From the NCBI RefSeq assembly GCF_021018895.1, contig NC_079367.1, forward strand, positions 707,621 to 771,620: a stretch of 64,000 nt of DNA, in the 5' to 3' direction. A model generated the notes under the pieces. The model did not search any database. It was given only the letters and a program-made list of their open reading frames with translations, and was not told where the DNA came from. Position numbers and translations under genes: made by a program. Shown here one piece after another: positions 49,164-61,588 of this stretch (position 1 is the first letter of the stretch; each line of letters starts with the position of its first letter). The DNA is from Seriola aureovittata (Eukaryota > Chordata > Actinopteri > Carangiformes > Carangidae).

Positions 49164-49183
49164 GCATAATAGGTCCCCTTTAA
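49164..49183 (-). repeat. Terminal inverted repeat and TTAA target site (right end)
   Basis: GCATAATAGGTCCCCT plus TTAA. Its reverse complement matches 61368-61387 except for one base. TTAA is part of the satellite word ACCATTAAGACTAG, showing insertion at that site. Confidence 0.75.
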
Positions 49184-52100
49184 GACTAGTGTGAATGTCG
49201 CAACGGAAAAGTTTGTCCAAAGTCCACAAGTTTGGTGTCTACGGACTCGGCTCGTCACGCTGAGTAACATATGTCAGCCCCAGCCTTCTGAGTCGCTCCC
49301 TTCCGAAGGGTCATCTCTCACATGCTGAGGTGCCACACCATTAAGACTAGTGTGAATGTCGCAACGGAAAAGTTTGTCCAAAGTCCACAAGTTTGGTGTC
49401 TACGGACTCGGCTCGTCACGCTGAGTAACATATGTCAGCCCCAGCCTTCTGAGTCGCTCCCTTCCGAATGGCCGCCATGGGAGGTTCTCATATGCTGCCG
49501 GGAGACACGGTTTTTATTAAATTCTGTGTTTTAATAATTTCCGAAAAATTTTCTCGAAAGTCCACAAATTTGGTATCTACGGACTCGGCTCGTCACGCTG
49601 AGTAACATTATGTCAGCCCCAGGCTTCGAAGTCGCTCCCGTCGGAAGGGATGCCTCGTTAAACGTGTCCGAGGCCCGCTTGCTGCGACGAAAAATTTTGT
49701 CAAAAGTCCACAAATTGGGTGTCTACGGACTCGGCTCGTCAAGCTGAGTAAAACATATGTCAGCCCCAGCCTTCTGAGTCGCTCCCTTCCGAAGGGTCAT
49801 CTCTCATATGCTGAGGTGCCACACCATTAAGACTAGTGTGAATGTCGCAACGGAAAAGTTTGTCAAAAGTCCACAAGTTTGGTGTCTACGGACTCGGCTC
49901 GTCACGCTGAGTAACATATGTCAGCCCCAGCCTTCTGAGTCGCTCCCTTCCGAATGGCCGCCATGGGAGGTCTCTCATATGCTGCCGGGAGACACGGTTA
50001 AATTCTGTGTTTTAATAATTTCCGAAAAATTTTCTCGAAAGTCCACAAATTTGGTGTCTACGGACTCGGCTCGTCACGCTGAGTAACATATGTCAGCCCC
50101 AGGCTTCCAAGTCGCTCCCGTCGGAAGGGATGCCTCGTTAAACGTGTCCGAGGCCCGCTTGCTGCGACGAAAAATTTTGTCAAAAGTCCACAAGTTTGGT
50201 GTCTACGGACTCGGCTCGTCACGCTGAGTAACATATGTCAGCCCCAGCCTTCTGAGTCGCTCCCTTCCGAATGGCCGCCATGGGAGGTCTCTCATATGCT
50301 GCGGGAGACACGGTTAAATTCTGTGTTTTAATAATTTCCGAAAAATTTTCTCGAAAGTCCACAAATTTGGTATCTACGGACTCGGCTCGTCACGCTGAGT
50401 AACATATGTCAGCCCCAGGCTTCGAAGTCGCTCCCGTCGGAAGGGATGCCTCGTTAAACGTGTCGAGGCCCGCTTGCTGCGACGAAAAATTTTGTCAAAA
50501 GTCCACAAATTGGGTATCTACGGACTCGGCTCGTCAAGCTGAGTAACATATGTCAGCCCCAGCCTTCTGAGTCGCTCCCTTCCGAAGGGTCATCTCTCAT
50601 ATGCTGAGGTGCCACACCATTAAGACTAGTGTGAATGTCGCAACGGAAAAAAGTTTGTCCAAAGTCCACAGTTTGGTGTCTACGGACTCGGCTCGTCACG
50701 CTGAGTAACATTGTCAGCCCCAGCCTTCTGAGTCGCTCCCTTCCGAATGGCCGCCATGGGAGGTCTCTCATATGCTGCCGGGAGACCGGTTAAATTCTGT
50801 GTTTTAATAATTTCCGAAAAATTTTTCTCGAAAGTCCACAAATTTGGTATCTACGGACTCGGCTCGTCACGCTGAGTAACATATGTCAGCCCCAGGCTTC
50901 GATGTCGCTCCGTCGGAAGGGATGCCTCGTTAAACGTGTCCGAGGCCCGCTTGCTGCGACGAAAAATTTTGTCAAAAGTCCCCAAATTGGGTATCTACGG
51001 ACTCGGCTCGTCAAGCTGAGTAACATATGTCAGCCCCAGCCTTCTGAGTCGCTCCCTTCCGAAGGGTCATCTCTCATATGCTGAGGTGCCACACCATTAA
51101 GACTAGTGTGAATGTCGCAACGGAAAAGTTTGTCCAAAGTCCACAGTTTGGTGTCTACGGACTCGGCTCGTCACGCTGAGTAACATTGTCAGCCCCAGCC
51201 TTCTGAGTCGCTCCCTTCGAAGGGTCATCTCTCATATGCTGAGGTGCCACACCATTAAGACTAGTGTGAATGTCGCAACGGAAAAGTTTGTCAAAAGTCC
51301 ACAAGTTTGGTGTCTACGGACTCGGCTCGTCACGCTGAGTAACATATGTCAGCCCCAGCCTTCTGAGTCGCTCCCTTCCGAATGGCCGCCATGGGAGGTT
51401 TTTTTTGCTGCCGGGAGACACGGTTAAATTCTGTGTTTTAATAATTTCCGAAAAATTTTCTCGAAAGTCCACAAATTTGGTATCTACGGACTCGGCTCGT
51501 CACGCTGAGTAACATATGTCAGCCCCAGGCTTCGAAGTCGCTCCCGTCGGAAGGGATGCCTCGTTAAACGTGTCCGAGGCCCGCTTGCTGCGACGAAAAA
51601 TTTTGTCAAAAGTCCCCAAATTGGGTATCTACGGACTCGGCTCGTCAAGCTGAGTAACATATGTCAGCCCCAGCCTTCTGAGTCGCTCCCTTCCGAAGGG
51701 TCATCTCTCATATGCTGAGGTGCCACACCATTAAGACTAGTGTGAATGTCGCAACGGAAAAGTTTGTCCAAAGTCCACAAGTTTGGTGTCTACGGACTCG
51801 GCTCGTCACGCTGAGTAACATATGTCAGCCCCAGCCTTCTGAGTCGCTCCCTTCCGAATGGCCGCCATGGGAGGTCTCTCATATGCTGCCGGGAGACACG
51901 GTTAAATTCTGTGTTTTAATAATTTCCGAAAAATTTTCTCGAAAGTCCACAAATTTGGTATCTACGGACTCGGCTCGTCACGCTGAGTAACATATGTCAG
52001 CCCCAGGCTTCGAAGTCGCTCCCGTCGGAAGGGATGCCTCGTTAAACGTGTCGAGGCCCGCTTGCTGCGACGAAAAATTTTGTCAAAAGTCCACAAGTTT

Positions 52101-55100
52101 GGTGTCTACGGACTCGGCTCGTCACGCTGAGTAACATATGTCAGCCCCAGCCTTCTGAGTCGCTCCCTTCCGAATGGCCGCCATGGAGGTCTCTCATATG
52201 CTGCGGGAGACACGGTTAAATTCTGTGTTTTAATAATTTCCGAAAAATTTTCTCGAAAGTCCACAAATTTGGTATCTACGGACTCGGCTCGTCACGCTGA
52301 GTAACATATGTCAGCCCCAGCTTCTGAGTCGCTCCCTTCCGAATGGCCGCCATGGGAGGTCTCTCATATGCTGCCGGGAGACACGGTTAAATTCTGTGTT
52401 TTAATAATTTCCGAAAAATTTTCTCGAAAGTCCACAAATTTGGTATCTACGGACTCGGCTCGTCACGCTGAGTAACATATGTCAGCCCCAGGCTTCGAAG
52501 TCGCTCCCGTCGGAAGGGATGCCTCGTTAAACGTGTCCGAGGCCCGCTTGCTGCGACGAAAAATTTTGTCAAAAGTCCACAAATTGGGTATCTACGGACT
52601 CGGCTCGTCAAGCTGAGTAACATATGTCAGCCCCAGCCTTCTGAGTCGCTCCCTTCCGAAGGGTCATCTCTCATATGCTGAGGTGCCACACCATTAAGAC
52701 TAGTGTGAATGTCGCAACGGAAAAGTTTGTCCAAAGTCCACAAATTTGGTGTCTACGGACTCGGCTCGTCACGCTGAGTAACATATGTCAGCCCCAGCCT
52801 TCTGAGTCGCTCCCTTCCGAAGGGTCATCTCTCATATGCTGAGGTGCCACACCATTAAGACTAGTGTGAATGTCGCAACGGAAAAGTTTGTCCAAAGTCC
52901 ACAAGTTTGGTGTCTACGGACTCGCTCGTCACGCTGAGTAACATATGTCAGCCCCAGCCTTCTGAGTCGCTCCTTCCGAAGGGTTATCTCTCATATGCTG
53001 AGGTGCCACACCATTAAGACTAGTGTGAATGTCGCAACGGAAAAGGTTGTCCAAAGTCCACAAGTTTGGTGTCTACGGACTCGGCTCGTCACGCTGAGTA
53101 ACATATGTCAGCCCCAGCCTTCTGAGTCGCTCCCTTCCGAATGGCCGCCATGGGAGGTCTCTCATATGCTGCCGGGAGACACGGTTAAAATCTGTGTTTT
53201 AATAATTTCCGAAAAATTTTCTCGAAAGTCCACAAATTTGGTATCTACGGACTCGGCTCGTCACGCTGAGTAACATATGTCAGCCCCAGGCTTCGAAGTC
53301 GCTCCCGTCGGAAGGGATGCCTCGTTAAACGTGTCCGAGGCCCGCTTGCTGCGACGAAAAATTTTGTCAAAAGTCCACAAATTGGGTGTCTACGGACTCG
53401 GCTCGTCAAGCTGAGTAACATATGTCAGCCCCAGCCTTCTGAGTCGCTCCCTTCCGAAGGGTCATCTCTCATATGCTGAGGTGCCACACCATTAAGACTA
53501 GTGTGAATGTCGCAACGGAAAAGTTTGTCCAAAGTCCACAAGTTTGGTGTCTACGGACTCGGCTCGTCACGCTGAGTAACATATGTCAGCCCCAGCCTTC
53601 TGAGTCGCTCCCTTCCGAATGGCCGCCATGGAGGTCTCTCATATGCTGCCGGGAGACACGTTAAGTTTTAAATGTCAGTGTTTTTAAATTCTGTGTTTTA
53701 ATAATTTCCGAAAAATTTTCTCGAAAGTCCACAAATTGGTATCTACGGACTCGGCTCGTCACGCTGAGTAACATATGTCAGCCCCAGGCTTCGAAGTCGC
53801 TCCCGTCGGAAGGGATGCCTCGTTAAACGTGTCCGAGGCCCGCTTGCTGCGACGAAAAATTTTGTCAAAAGTCCACAAATTGGGTGTCTACGGACTCGGC
53901 TCGTCAAGCTGAGTAACATATGTCAGCCCCAGCCTTCTGAGTCGCTCCCTTCCGAAGGGTCATCTCTCATATGCTGAGGTGCCACACCATTAAGACTAGT
54001 GTGAATGTCGCAACGGAAAAGTTTGTCCAAAGTCCACAAGTTTGGTGTCTACGGACTCGGCTCGTCACGCTGAGTAACATATGTCAGCCCCAGCCTTCTG
54101 AGTCGCTCCCTTCCGAAGGGTCATCTCTCATATGCTGAGGTGCCACACATTAAGACTAGTGTGAATGTCGCAACGGAAAAGTTTGTCCAAAGTCCACAAG
54201 TTTGGTGTCTACGGACTCGGCTCGTCACGCTGAGTAACATATGTCAGCCCCAGCCTTCTGAGTCGCTCCCTTCCGAAGGGTCATCTCTCACATGCTGAGG
54301 TGCCACACCATTAAGACTAGTGTGAAAGTCGCAACGGAAAAGTTTGTCCAAAGTCCACAAGTTTGGTGTCTACGGACTCGGCTCGTCACGCTGAGTAACA
54401 TATGTCAGCCCCAGCCTTCTGAGTCGCTCCCTTCCGAAGGGTCATCTCTCATATGCTGAGGTGCCACACCATTAAGACTAGTGTGAATGTCGCAACGGAA
54501 AAGTTTGTCCAAAGTCCACAAGTTTGGTGTCTACGGACTCGGCTCGTCACGCTGAGTAACATATGTCAGCCCCAGCCTTCTGAGTCGCTCCCTTCCGAAG
54601 GGTCATCTCTCATATGCTGAGGTGCCACACCATTAAGACTAGTGTGAATGTCGCAACGGAAAAGTTTGTCCAAAGTCCACAAGTTTGGTGTCTACGGACT
54701 CGGCTCGTCACGCTGAGTAACATATGTCAGCCCCAGCCTTCTGAGTCGCTCCCTTCCGAAGGGTCATCTCTCATATGCTGAGGTGCCACACCATTAAGAC
54801 TAGTGTGAATGTCGCAACGGAAAAGTTTGTCCAAAGTCCACAAGTTTGGTGTCTACGGACTCGGCTCGTCACGCTGAGTAACATATGTCAGCCCCAGCCT
54901 TCTGAGTCGCTCCCTTCCGAATGGCCGCCATGGGAGGTCTCTCATATGCTGCCGGGAGACACGGTTAAATTCTGTGTTTTAATAATTTCCGAAAAATTTT
55001 CTCGAAAGTCCACAAATTTGGTATCTACGGACTCGGCTCGTCACGCTGAGTAACATATGTCAGCCCCAGGCTTCGAAGTCGCTCCCGTCGGAAGGGATGC

Positions 55101-58100
55101 CTCGTTAAACGTGTCCGAGGCCCGCTTGCTGCGACGAAAAATTTTGTCAAAAGTCCACAAATTGGGTATCTACGGACTCGGCTCGTCAAGCTGAGTAACA
55201 TATGTCAGCCCCAGCCTTCTGAGTCGCTCCCTTCCGAAGGGTCATCTCTCATATGCTGAGGTGCCACACCATTAAGACTAGTGTGAATGTCGCAACGGAA
55301 AAGTTTGTCCAAAGTCCACAAGTTTGGTGTCTACGGACTCGGCTCGTCACGCTGAGTAACATATGTCAGCCCCAGCCTTCTGAGTCGCTCCCTTCCGAAG
55401 GGTCATCTCTCATATGCTGAGGTGCCACACCATTAAGACTAGTGTGAATGTGCAACGGAAAAGTTTGTCCAAAGTCCACAAGTTTGGTGTCTACGGACTC
55501 GGCTCGTCACGCTGAGTAACATATGTCAGCCCCAGCCTTCTGAGTCGCTCCCTTCCGAATGGCCGCCATGGAGGTCTCTCATATGCTGCGGGAGACACGG
55601 TTAAATTCTGTGTTTTAATAATTTCCGAAAAATTTTTCCAAAGTCCACAAATTTGGTATCTACGGACTCGGCTCGTCACGCTGAGTAACATATGTCAGCC
55701 CCAGCCTTCTGAGTCGCTCCCTTCCGAATGGCCGCCATGGGAGGTCTCTCATATGCTGCCGGGAGACACGGTTAAATTCTGTGTTTTATAATTTCCGAAA
55801 AATTTTCTCGAAAGTCCACAAATTTGGTATCTACGGACTCGGCTCGTCACGCTGAGTAACATATGTCAGCCCCAGGCTTCGAAGTCGCTCCCGTCGGAAG
55901 GGATGCCTCGTTAAACGTGTCCGAGGCCGCTTGCTGCGACGAAAAATTTTGTCAAAAGTCCACAAATTGGGTGTCTACGGACTCGGCTCGTCAAGCTGAG
56001 TAACATATGTCAGCCCCAGCCTTCTGAGTCGCTCCCTTCCGAAGGGTCATCTCTCATATGCTGAGGTGCCACACCATTAAGACTAGTGTGAATGTCGCAA
56101 CGGAAAAGTTTGTCCAAAGTCCACAAGTTTGGTGTCTACGGACTCGGCTCGTCACGCTGAGTAACATATGTCAGCCCCAGCCTTCTGAGTCGCTCCCTTC
56201 CGAAGGGTCATCTCTCATATGCTGAGGTGCCACACCATTAAGACTAGTGTGAATGTCGCAACGGAAAAGTTTGTCCAAAGTCCACAAGTTTGGTGTCTAC
56301 GGACTCGGCTCGTCACGCTGAGTAACATATGTCAGCCCCAGCCTTCTGAGTCGCTCCCTTCCGAATGGCCGCCATGGGAGGTCTCTCATATGCTGCCGGG
56401 AGACACGGTTAAATTCTGTGTTTTAATAATTTCCGAAAAATTTTCTCGAAAGTCCACAAATTTGGTATCTACGGACTCGGCTCGTCACGCTGAGTAACAT
56501 ATGTCAGCCCCAGGCTTCGAAGTCGCTCCCGTCGGAAGGGATGCCTCGTTAAACGTGTCCGAGGCCCGCTTGCTGCGACGAAAAATTTTGTCAAAAGTCC
56601 ACAAATTGGGTGTCTACGGACTCGGCTCGTCAAGCTGAGTAACATATGTCAGCCCCAGCCTTCTGAGTCGCTCCCTTCCGAAGGGTCATCTCTCATATGC
56701 TGAGGTGCCACACCATTAAGACTAGTGTGAATGTCGCAACGGAAAAGTTTGTCCAAAGTCCACAAGTTTGGTGTCTACGGACTCGGCTCGTCACGCTGAG
56801 TAACATATGTCAGCCCCAGCCTTCTGAGTCGCTCCCTTCCGAATGGCCGCCATGGGAGGTCTCTCATATGCTGCCGGGAGACACGGTTAAATTCTGTGTT
56901 TTAATAATTTCCGAAAAATTTTCTCGAAAGTCCACAAATTTGGTATCTACGGACTCGGCTCGTCACGCTGAGTAACATATGTCAGCCCCAGCCTTCTGAG
57001 TCGCTCCCTTCCGAAGGGTCATCTCTCATATGCTGAGGTGCCACACCATTAAGACTAGTGTGAATGTCGCAACGGAAAAGTTTGTCCAAAGTCCACAAGT
57101 TTGGTGTCTACGGACTCGGCTCGTCACGCTGAGTAACATATGTCAGCCCCAGCCTTCTGAGTCGCTCCCTTCCGAAGGGTCATCTCTCATATGCTGAGGT
57201 GCCACACCATTAAGACTAGTGTGAATGTCGCAACGGAAAAGTTTGTCCAAAGTCCACAAGTTTGGTGTCTACGGACTCGGCTCGTCACGCTGAGTAACAT
57301 ATGTCAGCCCCAGCCTTCTGAGTCGCTCCCTTCCGAAGGGTCATCTCTCATATGCTGAGGTGCCACACCATTAAGACTAGTGTGAATGTCGCAACGGAAA
57401 AGTTTGTCCAAAGTCCACAAGTTTGGTGTCTACGGACTCGGCTCGTCACGCTGAGTAACATATGTCAGCCCCAGCCTTCTGAGTCGCTCCCTTCCGAATG
57501 GCCGCCATGGGAGGTCTCTCATATGCTGCGGGAGACACGGTTAAATTCTGTGTTTTAATAATTTCCGAAAAATTTTCTCGAAAGTCCACAAATTTGGTAT
57601 CTACGGACTCGGCTCGTCACGCTGAGTAACATATGTCAGCCCCAGGCTTCGAAGTCGCTCCCGTCGGAAGGGATGCCTCGTTAAACGTGTCCGAGGCCTG
57701 CTTGCTGCGACGAAAAATTTTGTCAAAAGTCCACAAATTGGGTGTCTACGGACTCGGCTCGTCACGCTGAGTAACATATGTCAGCCCCAGCCTTCTGAGT
57801 CGCTCCCTTCCGAAGGGTCATCTCTCATATGCTGAGGTGCCACACCATTAAGACTAGTGTGAATGTCGCAACGGAAAAGTTTGTCCAAAGTCCACAAGTT
57901 TGGTGTCTACGGACTCGGCTCGTCACGCTGAGTAACATATGTCAGCCCCAGCCTTCTGAGTCGCTCCCTTCCGAAGGGTCATCTCTCATATGCTGAGGTG
58001 CCACACCATTAAGACTAGTGTGAATGTCGCAACGGAAAAGTTTGTCCAAAGTCCACAAGTTTGGTGTCTACGGACTCGGCTCGTCACGCTGAGTAACATA

Positions 58101-61100
58101 TGTCAGCCCCAGCCTTCTGAGTCGCTCCCTTCCGAATGGCCGCCATGGGAGGTCTCTCATATGCTGCCGGGAGACACGGTTAAATTCTGTGTTTTAATAA
58201 TTTCCGAAAAATTTTCTCGAAAGTCCACAAATTTGGTATCTACGGACTCGGCTCGTCACGCTGAGTAACATATGTCAGCCCCAGGCTTCGAAGTCGCTCC
58301 GTCGGAAGGGATGCCTCGTTAAACGTGTCCGAGGCCCGCTTGCTGCGACGAAAAAATTTTGTCAAAAGTCCCCAAATTGGGTATCTACGGACTCGGCTCG
58401 TCAAGCTGAGTAACATATGTCAGCCCCAGCCTTCTGAGTCGCTCCCTTCCGAAGGGTCATCTCTCATATGCTGAGGTGCCACACCATTAAGACTAGTGTG
58501 AATGTCGCAACGGAAAAGTTTGTCCAAAGTCCACAAGTTTGGTGTCTACGGACTCGGCTCGTCACGCTGAGTAACATATGTCAGCCCCAGCCTTCTGAGT
58601 CGCTCCCTTCCGAAGGGTCATCTCTCATATGCTGAGGTGCCACACCATTAAGACTAGTGTGAATGTCGCAACGGAAAAGTTTGTCCAAAGTCCACAAGTT
58701 TGGTGTCTACGGACTCGGCTCGTCACGCTGAGTAACATATGTCAGCCCCAGCCTTCTGAGTCGCTCCCTTCCGAATGGCCGCCATGGGAGGTCTCTCATA
58801 TGCTGCCGGGAGACACGGTTAAATTCTGTGTTTTAATAATTTCCGAAAAATTTTCTCGAAAGTCCACAAATTTGGTATCTACGGACTCGGCTCGTCACGC
58901 TGAGTAACAAATGTCAGCCCCAGGCTTCGAAGTCGCTCCCGTCGGAAGGGATGCCTCGTTAAACGTGTCCGAGGCCCGCTTGCTGCGACGAAAAATTTTG
59001 TCAAAAGTCCACAAATTGGGTGTCTACGGACACGGCTCGTCACGCTGAGTAACATATGTCAGCCCCAGCCTTCTGAGTCGCTCCCTTCCGAAGGTCATCT
59101 CTCATATGCTGAGGTGCCACACCATTAAGACTAGTGTGAATGTCGCAACGGAAAAGTTTGTCCAAAGTCCACAAGTTTGGTGTCTACGGACTCGGCTCGT
59201 CACGCTGAGTAACATATGTCAGCCCCAGCCTTCTGAGTCGCTCCCTTCCGAAGGGTCATCTCTCATATGCTGAGGTGCCACACCATTAAGACTAGTGTGA
59301 AAGTCGCAACGGAAAAGTTTGTCCAAAGTCCACAAGTTTGGTGTCTACGACTCGGCTCGTCACGCTGAGTAACATATGTCAGCCCCAGCCTTCTGAGTCG
59401 CTCCCTTCCGAATGGCCGCCATGGGAGGTCTCTCATATGCTGCGGGAGACACGGTTAAATTCTGTGTTTTAATAATTTCCGAAAAATTTTCTCGAAAGTC
59501 CACAAATTTGGTATCTACGGACTCGGCTCGTCACGCTGAGTAACATATGTCAGCCCCAGGCTTCGAAGTCGCTCCCGTCGGAAGGGATGCCTCGTTAAAC
59601 GTGTCCGAGGCCCGCTTGCTGCGACAAAAATTTTGTCAAAAGTCCCCAAATTGGGTATCTACGACTCGGCTCGTCAAGCTGAGTAACATATGTCAGCCCC
59701 AGCCTTCTGAGTCGCTCCCTTCCGAAGGGTCATCTCTCATATGCTGAGGTGCCACACCATTAAGACTAGTGTGAATGTCGCAACGGAAAAGTTTGTCCAA
59801 AGTCCACAAGTTTGGTGTCTACGGACTCGGCTCGTCACGCTGAGTAACATATGTCAGCCCCAGCCTTCTGAGTCGCTCCCTTCCGAAGGGTCATCTCTCA
59901 TATGCTGAGGTGCCACACCATTAAGACTAGTGTGAATGTCGCAACGGAAAAGTTTGTCCAAAGTCCACAAGTTTGGTGTCTACGGACTCGGCTCGTCACG
60001 CTGAGTAACATATGTCAGCCCCAGCCTTCTGAGTCGCTCCCTTCCGAATGGCCGCCATGGGAGGTTTCTCATATGCTGCCGGGAGACACGGTTAAATTCT
60101 GTGTTTTAATAATTTCCGAAAAATTTTCTCGAAAGTCCACAAATTTGGTATCTACGGACTCGGCTCGTCACGCTGAGTAACATATGTCAACCCCAGCCTT
60201 CTGAGTCGCTCCCTTCCGAATGGCCGCCATGGGAGGTTTCTCATATGCTGCCGGGAGACACGGTTAAATTCTGTGTTTTAATAATTTCCGAAAAATTTTC
60301 TCGAAAGTCCACAAATTTGGTATCTACGGACTCGGCTCGTCACGCTGAGTAACATATGTCAGCCCCAGGCTTCGAAGTCGCTCCCGTCGGAAGGGATGCC
60401 TCGTTAAACGTGTCCGAGGCCCGCTTGCTGCGACGAAAAATTTTGTCAAAAGTCCCCAAATTGGGTATCTACGGACTCGGCTCGTCAAGCTGAGTAACAT
60501 ATGTCAGCCCCAGCCTTCTGAGTCGCTCCCTTCCGAAGGTCATCTCTCATATGCTGAGGTGCCACACCATTAAGACTAGTGTGAATGTCGCAACGAAAAT
60601 TTTGTCAAAAGTCCACAAGTTTGGTGTCTACGGACTCGCTCGTCACGCTGAGTAACATATGTCAGCCCCAGCCTTCTGAGTCGCTCCCTTCCGAAGGGTC
60701 ATCTCTCATATGCTGAGGTGCCACACCATTAAGACTAGTGTGAATGTCGCAACGGAAAAGTTTGTCCAAAGTCCACAAGTTTGGTGTCTACGGACTCGGC
60801 TCGTCACGCTGAGTAACATATGTCAGCCCCAGCCTTCTGAGTCGCTCCCTTCCGAATGGCCGCCATGGGAGGTCTCTCATATGCTGCCGGGAGACACGGT
60901 TAAATTCTGTGTTTTAATAATTTCCGAAAAATTTTCTCGAAAGTCCACAAATTTGGTATCTACGGACTCGGCTCGTCACGCTGAGTAACATATGTCAGCC
61001 CCAGGCTTCGAAGTCGCTCCCGTCGGAAGGGATGCCTCGTTAAACGTGTCCGAGGCCCGCTTGCTGCGACGAAAAATTTTGTCAAAAGTCCCCAAATTGG

Positions 61101-61367
61101 GTGTCTACGGACTCGGCTCGTCACGCTGAGTAACATATGTCAGCCCCAGCCTTCTGAGTCGCTCCCTTCCGAAGGGTCATCTCTCATATGCTGAGGTGCC
61201 ACACCATTAAGACTAGTGTGAATGTCGCAACGGAAAAGTTTGTCCAAAGTCCACAAGTTTGGTGTCTACGGACTCGGCTCGTCACGCTGAGTAACATATG
61301 TCAGCCCCAGCCTTCTGAGTCGCTCCCTTCCGAAGGGTCATCTCTCATATGCTGAGGTGCCACACCA
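49184..61367 (+). repeat. Satellite block 2 with a 478-bp higher-order repeat
   Basis: Same A, B and C monomers and orientation as block 1, again with variable numbers of A monomers. Local irregularities include B-C runs without A (about 49960-50520), deleted B monomers near 52090-52500, and a TTTTAAATGTCAGTGTTTTT insertion near 53665. It starts and ends at the TTAA of an A-type monomer, where transposon ends are attached. Confidence 0.95.
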
Positions 61368-61588
61368 TTAAAGGGGACATATTATGCTCCTTTTCAACAA
61401 GTTTGAATAAGTCTCAGAGGTCCCCAAAGCATGTATTTGAAGCTTTTTGCTAAAAAATCCACTCCGATCCTATATTTCAGCATGCCTGTAAACCCCTCTT
61501 TTTGAGCCCTGTTCAGAACAGGCTGTTTCTGTGTCTGTAGCTTTAAATGCAATGAGCTGCGCCTGACCACGCCCCTCTCCGGAAGGGG

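Larger units (their letters stand above)
47720..49183 (-). mobile_element. Right end of a TTAA-flanked DNA transposon
   Basis: It ends with GCATAATAGGTCCCCT followed by TTAA (49180-49183) and satellite. The terminal word is the reverse complement of the start of the element at 61368 apart from one substitution (AGGGGACC versus AGGGGACA), so both belong to one type of TTAA-inserting element. The segment contains a THAP-like coding remnant on the minus strand and GC-rich promoter-like sequence at 48940-49030. A B-box-like GGTTCGAATCCC on the minus strand at about 48118-48130 has no surrounding tRNA fold. Otherwise 47720-48590 shows nothing I recognise. Confidence 0.75.

Noticed and set aside
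33452..60988. Dozens of 92-codon and related plus-strand frames in the satellite
   Set aside because: They recur with the satellite unit, break with every indel, have no domain, and arise from the monomer sequence lacking stops in one frame.
33170..61367. CRISPR-like array
   Set aside because: Regular repeats but no unique spacers, no cas genes, and a eukaryotic context; it is satellite DNA.
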